In this document: positions 47,753 through 59,145 of the stretch, one piece after another
Layout: every line of letters starts with the position of its first letter
Numbering within the stretch: the stretch's first letter is position 1
From: Perkinsus chesapeaki
Lineage: Eukaryota > Perkinsozoa > Perkinsida > Perkinsidae
Direction of reading: 5' to 3'
Assembly (NCBI GenBank): GCA_013115145.1
Contig: JAAPAO010000083.1
Span: 23,035-87,034 of the forward strand
Length of the DNA stretch: 64,000 nucleotides
Notes under the pieces: generated by a model
Seen by the model: only the letters and a program-made list of their open reading frames with translations
Databases searched by the model: none
Told to the model about the DNA's origin: nothing
Position numbers and translations under genes: made by a program

Positions 47753-48784
47753 TTAGCTATGGTAGAGCTCATTCAGCTGATGTCTTTTCTCTGTGATAGT
47801 GAATACTGAGTCCTTAGATGTGGAGACACCTTCATGCGTAGCACTCACGAACGTCGGATGATTCTTATTTAATAGGAACGCGCCTTGCGAATCATACTGA
47901 AAAATATACCACGGTTCAGAATAATATTGTGCAAAGCGTGATAGATAATTAGCTCCATACTGATGAACGAAAACAGAGACATTGTTGGGCGGCTGTACAT
48001 CCACCTTACCGACTCCTAGAGAGTTGATACTGATAGGGCCAGGGGTATGGTAGGAATAGATAATATTCAAGGGTTCAGGTAAAGAAGGATTGATTTGAAC
48101 TTGGTCAACTACACCAGATCCATCAAGCGTATTAACGGCGATGTAGAGGAAGGTGTCGTAGTACTCTACACCGACCACTGTACCTCTCCTTGGGTAAGGA
48201 ATAGTACGATACTTAGTACCGTCGTAGGGCACCCTGAGAAGCTCTAGAGATCCTTTCTGTGACCTGGGCCGTACAGCATATATCACACTTGTCGCCGGAT
48301 CCCAGGCCATAGCAGCTACTGGCTTTGGTCGAGTTATTCCATCGTTCATAACTAACTGTCTGGTAGTGTTCCCATTCAACCTTACGTATATATTGCCGGT
48401 ATTACCACCATAGCAATACAGGAGTGCATCATTTGGGCCTTTTGCAATTGGTCCAACCTCAGCCAGTGACACAAGGTCCGCGGACGATCTGGTGTGTAGA
48501 CCATATTCTCTAACATAACCCTTAGCTGCCAATGACGTATATACCATAGAGATCTTCGTCAAATCGTGAACGTCTTTAAGGTAAAATTGGTTCACTTCCC
48601 TCGGAGGAGATTTAGCAATCCCCATTGACCACCAGTAAGCCAGCTGGGGAGTAAAAGACCGGTGTACACTTTCACTCCGCACGAGCTCAGATGACAACAG
48701 GATCATGGTCGCCCCGATGATTAGTGAAGGAGTCATTGATGCGAAGTAATTGAAAAAAGGTCGATGCACCTGAATCCAATTCAA
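47753..48784 (-). CDS. Secreted or membrane-anchored unknown protein, possible beta-propeller, single exon
   Basis: 343 residues, intronless. A hydrophobic segment at about residues 15-35 (MTPSLIIGATMILLSSEL) may be an uncleaved signal anchor, or the start may be the internal ATG at that MTPS. The body has repeated strand-like blocks: DALLYCYGGNTGNIYVRLNG, VAAMAWDPATSVIYAVRPRS, GVEYYDTFLYIAVNTLDGSG and NNVSVFVHQYGANYLSRFAQ. These suggest a six- or seven-bladed propeller, though this is inference from pattern alone. Several N-glycosylation sequons (NGNTT, NNVS) fit a secretory protein. No enzymatic motif was seen. Confidence 0.7.
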   Translation of the reverse strand: MNWIQVHRPFFNYFASMTPSLIIGATMILLSSELVRSESVHRSFTPQLAYWWSMGIAKSPPREVNQFYLKDVHDLTKISMVYTSLAAKGYVREYGLHTRSSADLVSLAEVGPIAKGPNDALLYCYGGNTGNIYVRLNGNTTRQLVMNDGITRPKPVAAMAWDPATSVIYAVRPRSQKGSLELLRVPYDGTKYRTIPYPRRGTVVGVEYYDTFLYIAVNTLDGSGVVDQVQINPSLPEPLNIIYSYHTPGPISINSLGVGKVDVQPPNNVSVFVHQYGANYLSRFAQYYSEPWYIFQYDSQGAFLLNKNHPTFVSATHEGVSTSKDSVFTITEKRHQLNELYHS

Positions 48785-49974
48785 TCAAGCCCACCCTAAA
48801 CCATCAAACTGAATCGGGCAACCACAGAGTCAGAAAAACAAGTGTTCGATAGCTTTTGAAAATGGGTTTTTAACTTTGCTGCCCACCAGGGGTTCCGTCC
48901 GTTTTTTCGTCTGTTAATACGTAGCAAAAATGCACGCATGCGCACTGTGACAACCAAACGGTCACAACCGCGCTGGTGTCACAGAAAAAAACAACATACA
49001 AATGAAAAGACAGAAAAAAAACCGGGTCGCTCGCACAACGGACCAGAATATCAACCAGTTGACCATAAAGTCCTTAAAAGATGAACGTGCAACTCTTCCG
49101 CAGCATTTTCTGCCTCTTCCACTGCACAGAAACATTTGTACTATACTGTAGTTGTAAGGAAGTGGATTATGTCTATTTATTAGCATAGGCTGTGTCACTC
49201 GATGTGCACTAGTTTGAGATTAGCTGTACTAGGATTTCAGTATAACTTAGTCAGTGTAGGTAGCTGAGAATGGTTATCTTTTCACTCTCCTTTATATGGT
49301 TATCCTTTTGCGCAGTTTGCTATCAGCTATGTGGTGCACACAGTTGCACGCATACGCTAGAGTTTTCTGCGTACTTAATAAGCCTTGGGTTCGAAGTTCT
49401 TGCTGGCACTCGACATAGTATACCAATTATAATACAATGTAATATCATAATAATTATTTTTATTCACGCCTGTAGCCTTTAGACTGGGGGTAATAATTGG
49501 TGGTAACTGTTAAATCTGGTGAAACTTGTCCTAGGCCATGCGCGCTATCCTTCCCGTCTTGAGCGATGCGCATCGACCGGTATCTGCGTGCGCACTTGGC
49601 ACATTCCACGGTTACAGTGAACGCTTGTTTCACATGTTGTAGTAGTAAATGATGTATAGTCTCTTGGAGCACTGAATGGTACTCCTGACCAAAGTTCTTA
49701 TACAACTTCTGCACAGTTATCTGACAGCAAGGATTCACGCCGTATCCGCCCCACGCTACCGTCGCGTACAGTTACCATGTCATGGTAACCATGATGGATA
49801 TGCCAAATATGGGTCAGGTAGACCATATTTGTGGCATTTAGAGTAGGTTTGAAGCCTGTACTGATATTGCCACTGTATGGTGATCCGTAAGAATGATGTA
49901 TGAGGGAACACTTTCGCGGGGTAACTCAACAGTAACACAAATCTCCAAACTCTGAAACTCTTCGCCATTCAACT
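48785..49974. other. Spacer without a supported gene
   Basis: AT-rich. Small palindromes near 49774-49794 (for example ACCATG-T-CATGGT). Confidence 0.55.
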
Positions 49975-50625
49975 TTAATCAAGCATTCCCATGATCTCTC
50001 TCTTCATTGAAGGAATCCCTCCTTGGGTGGCTAACCTCGAACTCCGACGGACTGTGGAGCTCCTAGGTTCGTCTTTTATCATGACAACCTCTGCCTCGGC
50101 CGATGGTGATGATGCAGATTTCTTATTTGTCAGTTTAGCTTTACCATTGCCGTCTCCTTCCTTTTTGGTTTTGCTTTTTTCATTAGAAGACTTCGCTGCT
50201 GCCTTCTTAGGACCGGGGGCACTCTTGCCGCGCTTTGCATGTGAATCCTTCCTCTCATCCAGGGGCCGCTTAGGCGCGCTTTCTAATCCTCCAGAAAGAT
50301 TTACCACTCCACTGCTTTCGCTTACCTTAACCGGCTCACCTTCAAATGTATCAACGAATACATTAACAGTGGGGAACTTCAACGTCCCTATGACGCCGCG
50401 TCTGGCAAGTTCAACAGCATCCCTCCATGCATCTCTGTGGAACAGGCACTTATCACCGACATCGTCCAGATATGTAAATTCAAGGTTCAGCTGCCCACGT
50501 GCCAACTCTGGCCATTGATCTCTTACTATCTCAGCTAGTCTTTTATAATTATCAGGCGAGTCGTTCTGCATGAGCCTTCTACTCTTTTGGCCTTTGTAGT
50601 GGAATTTGAATACGATTTCTACCAT
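49975..50625 (-). CDS. PB1-domain protein with basic disordered tail
   Basis: 216 residues from the ATG at 50625 (an acceptor-like TTTTGCAG lies just before it, perhaps for a 5' UTR intron or spliced leader). Residues 1-85 look like a PB1 domain: VEIVFKFHYKGQKSRRL with the basic cluster, then LNLEFTYLDDVGDKCLF, where the acidic stretch fits the OPCA motif, then WRDAVELARR. The rest is low-complexity and lysine/serine-rich with NLS-like runs (KSKTKKEGDG, VRRSSRLATQ). PB1 domains pair with other PB1 domains; partner unknown. Probably nuclear. Confidence 0.65.
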   Translation of the reverse strand: MVEIVFKFHYKGQKSRRLMQNDSPDNYKRLAEIVRDQWPELARGQLNLEFTYLDDVGDKCLFHRDAWRDAVELARRGVIGTLKFPTVNVFVDTFEGEPVKVSESSGVVNLSGGLESAPKRPLDERKDSHAKRGKSAPGPKKAAAKSSNEKSKTKKEGDGNGKAKLTNKKSASSPSAEAEVVMIKDEPRSSTVRRSSRLATQGGIPSMKREIMGMLD

Positions 50626-51406
50626 TCTCTGCAAAACCGAAAAAGTCTAGGATGCGGAACATTCTCAGCGTAACTTTTGGTCTTCTTTACACTACTGCAA
50701 GTTACCCGAGGCGTTGGCTTCAGAACTTTGCGCGCCTAGTTCCCTCCACTTCAATCGCCGCCAACGATTCGTTGGACTTTAAGAACGAAGTAGTTCAATT
50801 GTGTCACCGTGCGGGGCGTTACAGTGACAACTATACAATCCTTTATTACAAACTCTCTCTTCCCTCGAGCAGATGTTCAATAGGCTTTTTGGGGTAGAGA
50901 AATACGATAGTGGGCACCTTATTACGCAAGTTGGGGAGTGACTGAAATTACATATAAAACTTTCTTGCCTCATTTGTCGGTGTTTGGATCAAATATTCGC
51001 TTCACGCTTCTTACAAACTGTAAACGAGCAATATGTAGAAGCGGATTGACTTACTGTAGTATAGATACGCCCAGGGGAATCATCTGGGGTGCAACATATA
51101 TACAGTGTAACTTAAAGACATAAGCAAGTCTTATAAGAGCACTCCCTCACACACATTCAAAGCCTTCAGGGTTCGGGAAAGGCCAGTGAGTGCGACGGAT
51201 AACACTCTAACTCAAGCACTTACGCGCGAAGGTAAGACATGGCTTTAATAAACATGCAATAATTTCACTGACCGTACAATCAAAGCTAGCCAGAGATTCA
51301 ACAGCATAGGTACGTTAAGTACACCACAGCAACCATACACGGGTAATGCTAAGGGAACAGACACTTGAGATATCCACTGCGATTTGCGAGCTGCTTTTCC
51401 CAATCT
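50626..51406. other. Intergenic spacer
   Basis: Between two minus-strand genes. No coding signal recognised. Confidence 0.55.
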
Positions 51407-52365
51407 CTAAGGTCTCAAATTTCGGCGATGACCGGATAGAACATGAGAGAGCGCATACGCAAGCATACTATCGCGAAAGCTCTCGCAAAAGTCTGAGGCC
51501 ACCTTGGTTTCTGTTAGTGTGTCCAAGTCGTCTATGAGGTCGACTGCCACTATAACTTCCTTTCGAGAGGCACTGTCTCCCGCATCTTCGGGATCGTATC
51601 CATATTCTAACGTGTCAATGAAGCTGTCATCCTGATCCATTAGTCCAGCACCATGTAAGAATTGGTTCAGCTCCTTGCCCCCTATTGCTTCGGTATTCTC
51701 ATCCCACAGAAGATGGATTAAACATTCTTCAATGAATGTACCATTCAGGCCGTCTCGAGAGAAGTGTCTTCGTATTTCAGATCTGTAGGGCACCACCGCT
51801 CTTATAGTGTTGCCTCCTGGCCCTGCAAACACCAGTTCTGCTTCATTTTCACCATTTATATCGCAGAATGAAACGAGTGCTTTCCAGTCAACTGCCTCAA
51901 CGGTGAACACTTTCCCAGGTAGGGACCAAGGATTGGGAATAGATCGCGGAGGCAGAGTGCTGTGTACCACACTGATTAAGATGCCAACGAGCGCTGCCGA
52001 AACCATTTCACAAGCTGAGAAGAGAGCATTCGTTTTGGTCGCCGAATCAGGGGAATATCCTATCCTGTTGAGGATCCAAAGATGGGCGTCGAGTGTTCCT
52101 CGAGGAATCAACGCATTTCGGAGACGGCTCAGTCGGGCTAAGGAACGGAGTCTCTTAGGGTTGGGCGGAGCGGTGTTGGCAAGGATGTCTCTTTCATACG
52201 CTCAAAATACGGAAATACCCACCGCCTGTGGGCCTACATCTAGCAGTGCTGTCGCTGCGCTGAACCGTTTTTCCCGTTTTTCTCTCGGCCGTTACCCTGA
52301 TGTCAGAGTGGAGCTCAGCTACATGAACGGTTAACGGCCTTAGAGGCAAGAATGTGTGCATCGCA
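51407..52365 (-). CDS. Unknown protein, probably two exons with basic N-terminus
   Basis: The main exon is an open minus-strand frame whose coding text begins LRNALIPRGTLDAHLWILNR and continues with AVDWKALVSFCDINGENEAE, GTFIEECLIHLLWDENTE and VIVAVDLIDDLDTLTETKVA. No ATG opens this frame. A 46-nt GT-AG intron (GTATGAAAG...CCTAAG) joins it in phase to an upstream exon starting MHTFLPLRPLTVHVAELHSD. The N-terminus is arginine-rich with few acidic residues, as in organelle presequences. One hydrophobic helix (MVSAALVGILISVV) could span a membrane. Family not recognised. Confidence 0.55.
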
Positions 52366-53209
52366 TTGAATATACCAATGTACAACACCTACTCAGAATA
52401 ACGCTAGAAATGTTCGTATAATAAAAGATATTACGTGTAGCGTCGGGTACTGTTGCGTTCAACACAGGTTGAATGCGTAGGTCATGACTGGATCAATACA
52501 CCATGTGGACTAGCGGAATGTATATCTGGAAGCTCCACTATGCAGCCGAACTCTCTGGCTCTCCCAGTGCAATGAAGAAGGCAACGGTGGAATTTACATG
52601 GTAATGTAGTCCAGCTGTCGATGTGCGCGCAGCAGGGGGCAATACCCGACGCCAGGCGTAGAAGGTTCCACACAAACCAAGGGACCAGGTATATCCTGCC
52701 GAGATGAGCTCGCCGAGAAACGTATGGAAACTTGCAGATGTCGCTCTTTCAACAACTGTTTACCGTAATGTAAAACCCCTGGTTCACAAGCCCCCTTTCC
52801 TCAACGACCAGAGGCTGGGGGAAGGACAATGGGAATGGATATGTTCTGTAAAATTCTATCAAGCACGTGCCTAACCGTGACTTTCCTAGACCTTGACTCG
52901 CAAATGACCCGCGCAACCCGTCTCTGGGGTACATCATGTTCCAGTTCTTTATGCTTTTTTCAGCCTGCATTCTCCCCCAAAGCAATACAAAGGTGTACTC
53001 GGTGGCACAGAGGCCTATTTTATGGGTAGAGATCTTGCCTCCTTCGGTCACAAAATGCTTAGACTTCGGAGAGGATCCACCAGCCTTCGCAATGAGGAAG
53101 TGGTTGAGTTATTTTTCTTCACTTTGCCGGTTCGGAGGGTTTCTTTCAAGAATATTACTACTACAACAACTCAGCACATCTATATGGTAGAAACAGTACG
53201 TAAAGCTCT

Positions 53210-54484
53210 CTATTCTCGTCTTGCTTTTTTACAACACCTTTCGCATTGGCATGTAAACCCGTAGGCATCAAGCTGTTTCTGCCTCTCCTCGGCAGAATCT
53301 TCTTCGACATCACAATAGCTAATCGTCAGTTCATCGCCTTTCCCGATGGAGCCGGCCTCCGACACATTAGCCACTAAAGTGGCACCGTCACCGGAGAACT
53401 CTGTCTCCACGTTTGGGCGACAAGAATGGTTAACACATGACAGTAGGGGGAAGACGGCCCATCCTCGATAATGGGGGCAGAGGGACCGACTATCAACCAC
53501 AACACCTTCGCCCAAATCAACTTCAACGAAATCATCTGCCTCATCGTCACCTTCCTCCTCAACGGGTTTTACATCTCGGACAAGATCGCGCAAGGAAGTA
53601 ACATCGGCGTCGACCTGTGATATAGCCAAAAGATATTCTGTAAGGGGATTCGGGTAAGTGACCATTATAGCGTTACGGCAAAGTTTGCCGAGCAAGCCAT
53701 TGAGGCCGTCGAAGGTAGCCAACTTCTTCGTTTCAGCATCACCGTTATTCGCAACCAACTCTGTCATCGCCTCGGCACCCTTCTTCAATGTGCATTTGCA
53801 ATCCTCTACGAACCTGTTAGCCTCCTCGGAATCATCCGGCATGTCCACACAATCCCAGTAGCTCTGGTCACCACCACAAAGCCGTCGGACACCCTCTCTT
53901 AGATCGTCATCGGCACCGAAGAAACCGAGTACCACTTTAGCGGCCAGAAGAAGATATTCCATGTCGTGTTCCCGAGCAACCTGACGGATCTTCCGGCCGG
54001 CATCAGTTGCCCATAGAGGACGATGGACATTTTCAAAACCATCTCGACAATGTACGGAACAGAACAGCAATATGTCATTATCAACTTTGATAACGCATGG
54101 CGTCTCTTCAGTAAGTCGTGCGCCTTCTTTGGGGACTTTGGGCAACTCGGGAGTGAACAGCCATTCCTCAACAGCAGCCTCTTCCTCACCCTCGAACACT
54201 TCTGCCATCTTCTCAAGATCAACCGAACCGAGACCGAACTTCAGTTGCAGTTGAAGTGACCCAACAAACCGACCGCACGTTTCGCAAACGCACAACGGCC
54301 TGTCATATGATCTCACCAAGGCGCCGAGTAGAGGGCGTTCAGCCCACAGAGTCTCGCCGGCTTCTAGCGTTTCAGTTGCATACAGACCCACACCACGATC
54401 ATCAGTATTTCGGGCTTCCAGATGAAGATCTTCGCTGCCGATGGCAGAGATAAGCTTCGTATAGTAATCGAGCGAGGGTGACAT
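53210..54484 (-). CDS. SMYD5-like SET-domain lysine methyltransferase
   Basis: 424 residues from MSPSLDYYTKL (ATG at 54484, preceded by acceptor-like TTTGCAG). Upstream in-frame ATGs exist, so the start is not certain. N-terminal SET half: DRGVGLYATETLEAGETLWA. A MYND-like or zinc insertion has CVCETCGR (about residue 65) and CSVHCRDGF (about 145). C-terminal SET half: FPLLSCVNHSCRPNVETEFS, with the NHSCxPN AdoMet/substrate motif, then GDELTISYCD. The post-SET cysteines are FTCQCERC. An acidic linker (VEEEGDDEADDFVEVDLGE) splits the halves. The order SET-N, zinc, linker, SET-C is that of SMYD proteins, closest by eye to SMYD5, which methylates histone H4 and ribosomal protein. Single exon. 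Confidence 0.85.
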   Translation of the reverse strand: MSPSLDYYTKLISAIGSEDLHLEARNTDDRGVGLYATETLEAGETLWAERPLLGALVRSYDRPLCVCETCGRFVGSLQLQLKFGLGSVDLEKMAEVFEGEEEAAVEEWLFTPELPKVPKEGARLTEETPCVIKVDNDILLFCSVHCRDGFENVHRPLWATDAGRKIRQVAREHDMEYLLLAAKVVLGFFGADDDLREGVRRLCGGDQSYWDCVDMPDDSEEANRFVEDCKCTLKKGAEAMTELVANNGDAETKKLATFDGLNGLLGKLCRNAIMVTYPNPLTEYLLAISQVDADVTSLRDLVRDVKPVEEEGDDEADDFVEVDLGEGVVVDSRSLCPHYRGWAVFPLLSCVNHSCRPNVETEFSGDGATLVANVSEAGSIGKGDELTISYCDVEEDSAEERQKQLDAYGFTCQCERCCKKARRE

Positions 54485-54599
54485 TCGCACTGCAAAGATT
54501 TTACTCGACTTTTTCCAACACAATAGGGAGCTTGAAAAAGTCATGAAACACGCCACACTTCATCAGAAACCATCTCAGCTATTCACTCGACTTTTTGCA

Positions 54600-54866
54600 T
54601 CCTCTCCACCTCTGGCGTGCCGGCGTGATTGAAGATGCCAGGCCTGACGGATTGTGTAACGTTGCGGTTGGACGACAGACTCACCAGAAACCGGCATATC
54701 TGAACCGCGGCTTGGCCTCCTCGGGGAAAAAATCCGATGCGACCAGTTGCCTGAACGAGACGAATGCTACGGCAAGGATATCTGGATCTCGTTCTACCAC
54801 AAACGCATGTTTGCCGGTCGCATGACCGAACTTATTCAAAAGGCAAGACCGTAGCAAAGGACTCAT
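54600..54866 (-). CDS. Small unknown two-exon protein
   Basis: MSPLLRSCLLNKFGHATGKH at 54866, then AFVVERDPDILAVAFVSFRQ and FRYAGFW. A GTGAGTC...CCGTCAG intron splits the Trp codon and joins PGIFNHAGTPEVERMQKVE and TGA. About 81 residues. The DPDILAVAF stretch faintly recalls the start of class-3 lipase domains, but the rest of such an enzyme is absent. Lies directly upstream of the SET-domain gene on the same strand. Function unknown. Confidence 0.5.
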
Positions 54867-55321
54867 CTGCCCTCAGAGAAGTTAATTCCTTGGGGAACAC
54901 AGAACGTTACTAGTGCGGATGAGATATGGTAAAAAGGTTGCTAGGAAAGACCCCCAGAGGAGAGAGGAATGCATCCTTTCTTATTTGGTGGTCATGTATA
55001 GTTCTCATTAGCGGCCCACGACGACCCAGCTCGGACACCAATCTTCCCACCTTCGTTCGTAGTGCTGATGTCTTATCCGATACCTCCATCTGTGATCATA
55101 TCGAAATGTTAACACTCGACGACGATGAACTGTTCGCCTGTTCGAAAATATTATGTCATCATTCGACACAATGTCAAAGCTACCAAGTTGTCTTCTTTTT
55201 TGGTGCGGCCAAATCGACCAACAAAATTCGACCGAGTGATAACATTTACAATGACGACAAAACTGATAGAAAAAACGCCAACAAAACAGCCAACAAAACC
55301 CATTTGCCCTTCAATGGTAAA
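54867..55321. other. Spacer; plus-strand frame of doubtful status
   Basis: A plus-strand frame (54926-55369) is open for 147 codons, starting MVKRLLGKTPRGERNASFLI, but it overlaps the end of the minus-strand gene at 55322. I see no domain and treat it as unproven. Confidence 0.35.
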
Positions 55322-56330
55322 TCACGTTGCAGGTTCATCTTCATCACCGCTAATGCTCGGACATACTGACGAAGCGTCAGGAGACGACACCACTGACGGG
55401 CTCGGTGTCGGGGCGACCGAAGGTGGCGCATCTTTCTTTGATCGCTTCCGCCTACCGCTGCTCTCTTTGCCACTTTTGCTGCTCTTGCGTTTGGAGGCTT
55501 TGCTCGAGCTGGCCTAAATCACACAAAGCTGGCTCAGCAAGTGAGACAGGAATGAATTCTTCGCTGACCGTATTTCATCTCCTTTGGTTGGTCGTACCAA
55601 AAAAGTACCTTTTCTATGATTTTACCGCGGGTCTTATTTCGCGCACAAGTAAGAGTTCCTCCTAGTACCAAGAACTACCGCACCAGCTGCATAAGCTGTG
55701 TGGTTTGAAGAGCCCGAAAGTGGGAAGGCATCTTCAGTAGCGCTACACCTCAATAAAGCCAAATAGAGGGATTGGTGAAGAAGGCAGCTTCAGCCACCCA
55801 GGCATCCACATACTGTACAACGGTACAGCTCTCCCCTCTTTGCCCTCTCGTGAAATTCAATGCTCAAATACACGGCCGCTTTCATGTATGAGCGAAGATC
55901 CCCAACTGTAGCGAGTTTTAAAACCCAATCAATTCCGACATTGAAGAATTGTGCTCCCTACGATAAGGCCTTGATGAATTGCCTAGCCCAGCGGACCAGT
56001 GCCGGCACTGGCGGTTGAGATATCTTACCCGCGATTCCTCTCCTGCCAACGTTCGCAGTCTGGTCCTTTCAAACTTCTGCCTGTATTTAACAAGCTGCAT
56101 CATCAACGTCGGGTCAAACATGATCGGGTCAGATCTGTTTTTCTCAAAGTCGTCGAACAGTACGGATATCTGATGAAAACAACACCACCACTCGATAAAA
56201 TAATTGTTCACAAAAGCTCCACGTTAGAGTGGCAACTTGACGATGCCCTCCCCGCAACTCAGTCTTATCTCCTCAAAAGTTCGGCGAAATCAAGGTAACG
56301 TATGGAGTGCGGCAACAGCATGAAAATTCA
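55322..56330 (-). CDS. Unknown multi-exon protein with charged helical core and Ser/Lys-rich tail
   Basis: Two core exons are convincing. 56169-56029 encodes ISVLFDDFEKNRSDPIMFDP and KYRQKFERTRLRTLAGEESR. 55957-55814 encodes GAQFFNVGIDWVLKLATVGD and AVYLSIEFHERAKRGELYRC. Both are exact multiples of three, with acceptors TTTTCATCAG and TATCGTAG and donors GTAAGAT and GTATGT. A last frame (55517-55322) is ASSSKASKRKSSKSGKESSG... ending GDEDEPAT. Linking it to the core is inference. An upstream start MLLPHSIRYLDFAELLRR lies near 56315, but its splice donor is unclear. No family recognised. Confidence 0.5.
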
Positions 56331-56531
56331 TCTCTGTTTTGGGTATTGAATTCTCTATCATTGCCCTCTCCAATATTCATTATTTCGCATCCCTCCTGCT
56401 CCGCGGAGAACTGGTGCGGTCGTGCTGATCTCAGTCGAGCTGATGATGTCACACGGAAGCGTATAATCGCTGAGAAAGTGGGCGAATATTTCCGCTCGTC
56501 GTTGAATTTCGGCTTGAACATAATCTAATAA

Positions 56532-58100
56532 TTACATAATCATCGCAGTTTTTCCAGCGTCTTTCAAAAACCGCCAACCACCTTGCTTTCCCTTTACCTG
56601 TCTCAACGAAGATTCCAACTCCTCCGGTGTGGCTCCCTCCTCAGCACCCATCTCACTAATTATCTTACACACAACCTCGATACCCTTCCCGGCCGTCGAG
56701 TTTGCTACAACGGTCGACCACACGCTCGCGATCGAGCAGGCTGCCAAAGTCCCAGCTGGGAAAGTCGCCACAGCATCACAGTACCTGCTGAACGAGCATC
56801 AAATAATTGTGAGAGAGCTCATCGAGATGCATTCAAGACGGGCTTGGATCAGAAGTAGCAACCAGCAATAATTCTAGTTTTGTAAGCATACGTTCAAAGC
56901 AATACTTTCATCTCTACATCCATGCACACCGTAGGATCTAAAGTGATGTATAACTATGACTTCACTTCGGTCATCTCATGCCATCTAAATCTGATTGATC
57001 TGTTAAATGGTCGCAATTTATGAGTGTGCCCACAAGAACGATTCTGGTCGTTCTGTCATACCTACTTTTTATCACGTCAATATATCTCCCCGCTGCCTAA
57101 ATTCTCGCGCGCCACGAAATCCCCAAACTACTTACGACCACTTTAACGTGAGCAACTCCGAAGCATGTCGGAAGATCCTCTCTGAGGTGGGCCGATCGAG
57201 CTGAGCACTCGCCACCAACTTCCGACATATCAACAACAAAGGAGGCCACGGCTGCTCGACGACCAGGTCGTAATCAAGCCCGCTGAGCAAATCCAATTCG
57301 ACCTGACCAATAGGATCTCATCTCATCAGATCCGATCCCTCACCTCGGCCAGAATCTTTGGATCCACCACATACTTGCTGCTCCCGTCATTCGCACTACC
57401 AGGTGGAACATCAGCCATGAGCATGATTCCGCGAACGTCAGTGTCGTGAAATTCTTCCGTCTTGCACGCCAGCGATACGCAGGAGAATATTACGACCAAA
57501 GGGTCGAACTCCAACACCGAATGCCTGGAGAACGAAACAGTATTATTTTTGGTTTAATGTAGAGCGAATTTCCGGGCGCGCAAGAAAAATATAGAGAATC
57601 TAAGCCAACTCCTACAATTTGACAGTTGGAAAAATTGCGAAAATTCCAGTTTTTTTCCGAAAATATTTCGAAAAAAACCTTACTCATTTCTCACGAAACC
57701 GCCAACACTCATCAAAAAATCTACTGCGTTCCATTTCCACAGCGAACCATCTTACCGAGTGAAGAACCTTCTGAAGAAAACATTTGCCGAAAAGATGACT
57801 TCGGGCTCGATACGTGTTCGGAGGGTCGGGGATGACATGCCCACATACTGCTTCCGAAGTAGATCAGCTACATGGTCCAAAACCTGACATCAGATTTGTT
57901 CATCGTTTTCCGTAATGCGCCCTCATACACCACGAGTTAAGCAACATAACTCTAGCAAGGCATGTTTTTTTGCGATTTTTCGCTCGAGTATTCACAATAT
58001 CATTAATTCCCTTTTAAACAACTATTAGACACTTACGGTCCGTCACCTCGTGCAAAAGCATCGTGAAATATAAGCGACACGAACTCTTGCTCGGAACACA
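56532..58100 (-). CDS. Cyclin H/C-like (transcription-type) cyclin, at least four exons
   Basis: Known role of the family: partner of CDK7/8-type kinases in transcription and CDK activation. Exons fitted in phase: 57883-57756 (VLDHVADLLRKQYVGM, RIEPEVIFSANVFFRRFFT), 57524-57344 (HSVLEFDPLVVIFSCVSLAC then KTEEFHDTDVRGIM, the conserved cyclin-box ACKxEE), 57302-57136 (VELDLLSGLDYDLVVEQPWP, then ASAQLDRPTSERIFRHASEL) and 56784-56532 (YCDAVATFPAGTLAACSIAS, then STAGKGIEVVCKIISEMGAE, end TAA). The two-fold helical cyclin layout is complete from the second helix on. A first exon is probably near 58030-58105 (LFHDAFARGDG-type or MLLHEVTD reading), but its phase did not fit, so the start is open. Confidence 0.75.
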
Positions 58101-58182
58101 AGTTAAGCATTTTTTCATTATAGCATCTCAATGAGTAACGAATAAGTTATTTCGTCGAGGGGAGCCTGGGGATAATGGAGCA

Positions 58183-58518
58183 GTGATGATTAAGGCCAGT
58201 AGCAAACTTAAAGTAGGCAAACGTTGCTTGCTATTAAGGAACGTTTCAATCGAGATATTCAGTTATAAGCCTTTGCCTGTTGGGTTACAAAACACGCTGA
58301 AAAGTAGAGCACAATTCATCATCAGACACCAAAGCACTTACGTATGTTTCGTGAATGGGCTCGAGCAATATACCTGGATGAGCGGAAGTGCTGGCAGACT
58401 TCTTTTTGGACTGAACAACAAGCCGACATGGGATGATGTGCGGAAGGAACGCCTCAGTGTGATACGAACAATGTTATACGGCAAGACACAACCCGCGGAA
58501 CGCAGGGTTAACACATAG
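58183..58518 (+). CDS. Doubtful unknown protein on the plus strand
   Basis: Open for 111 codons from an ATG, including QFIIRHQSTYVCFVNGLEQY and KPTWDDVRKERLSVIRTMLY, which reads naturally. It opposes the run of minus-strand genes and may overlap the 5' end of the cyclin gene. No homology recognised. Confidence 0.3.
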   Translation: MMIKASSKLKVGKRCLLLRNVSIEIFSYKPLPVGLQNTLKSRAQFIIRHQSTYVCFVNGLEQYTWMSGSAGRLLFGLNNKPTWDDVRKERLSVIRTMLYGKTQPAERRVNT

Positions 58519-58793
58519 TCAGAGAGACTGACTCAGGAAAAGGGCAAACGGTGCACGGCAGAGCAACGCTAATTACGACAAGCTATGAAGGAAAAGCAAA
58601 CTGGTTGTGGATACGACCAGCGGGAGCTCTCAATAGATAATGTCATCGGAGATGTCCCCATTACACAGAGAGCGACACATGAGTTTGCCAGGGGCGAACT
58701 GACATATGCGACCATAAACGTATCGAGTAACGTAGCGTAAATACAGCATGCTGTTGGCGACCGTGAATTCCTCAGCCGCTGAAATTGACGTAA

Positions 58794-59045
58794 TTATGTT
58801 GTTTGAATGTCTGCAGGTAAAAACCGACTCAGAATCGATTCTGAAATTGGCGTATCTTTCTGATCCCTGAGATGCTCGAATCGACCTCTGCTTGCCTGTG
58901 ACTTTATTATAACAGCGGTTGCACGTTGATTTGCCGCTGCCCGCTTCGCTCGAAGTTCGTCGACTGTCATCGGGAACAGGAGCGCCTCGTGATGATGGTG
59001 GTGGTGACCATGCTGCTCCGGCTTGACATCCTCTTCGGTCGCCAT
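58794..59045 (-). CDS. Small unknown protein with histidine run
   Basis: 83 residues from ATG at 59045: MATEEDVKPEQHGHHHHHHE, then FPMTVDELRAKRAAANQRAT and a C-terminus SILSRFLPADIQTT. The six-histidine stretch could bind metal. The frame is open further upstream to 59162, but the second ATG gives a more typical start. Compact, single exon, same strand as its neighbours. Confidence 0.5.
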   Translation of the reverse strand: MATEEDVKPEQHGHHHHHHEALLFPMTVDELRAKRAAANQRATAVIIKSQASRGRFEHLRDQKDTPISESILSRFLPADIQTT

Positions 59046-59145
59046 CAGAAAACTGAAAAAATTCCCGAAAAGATTGCGCAACAGGAAATTACAGAGAAAC
59101 ACACCGTTTTTTTGCAGTGATTTAAGCCGCGTCACGGGAGCCGCG

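Noticed and set aside
49991-50518. 175-codon plus-strand open frame
   Set aside because: Antisense shadow of the PB1-domain gene, full of Ser/Leu/Phe from the mirrored lysine/glutamate codons.
51807-52334. 175-codon plus-strand open frame
   Set aside because: Antisense to the unknown minus-strand gene, which has better composition and a fitting intron.
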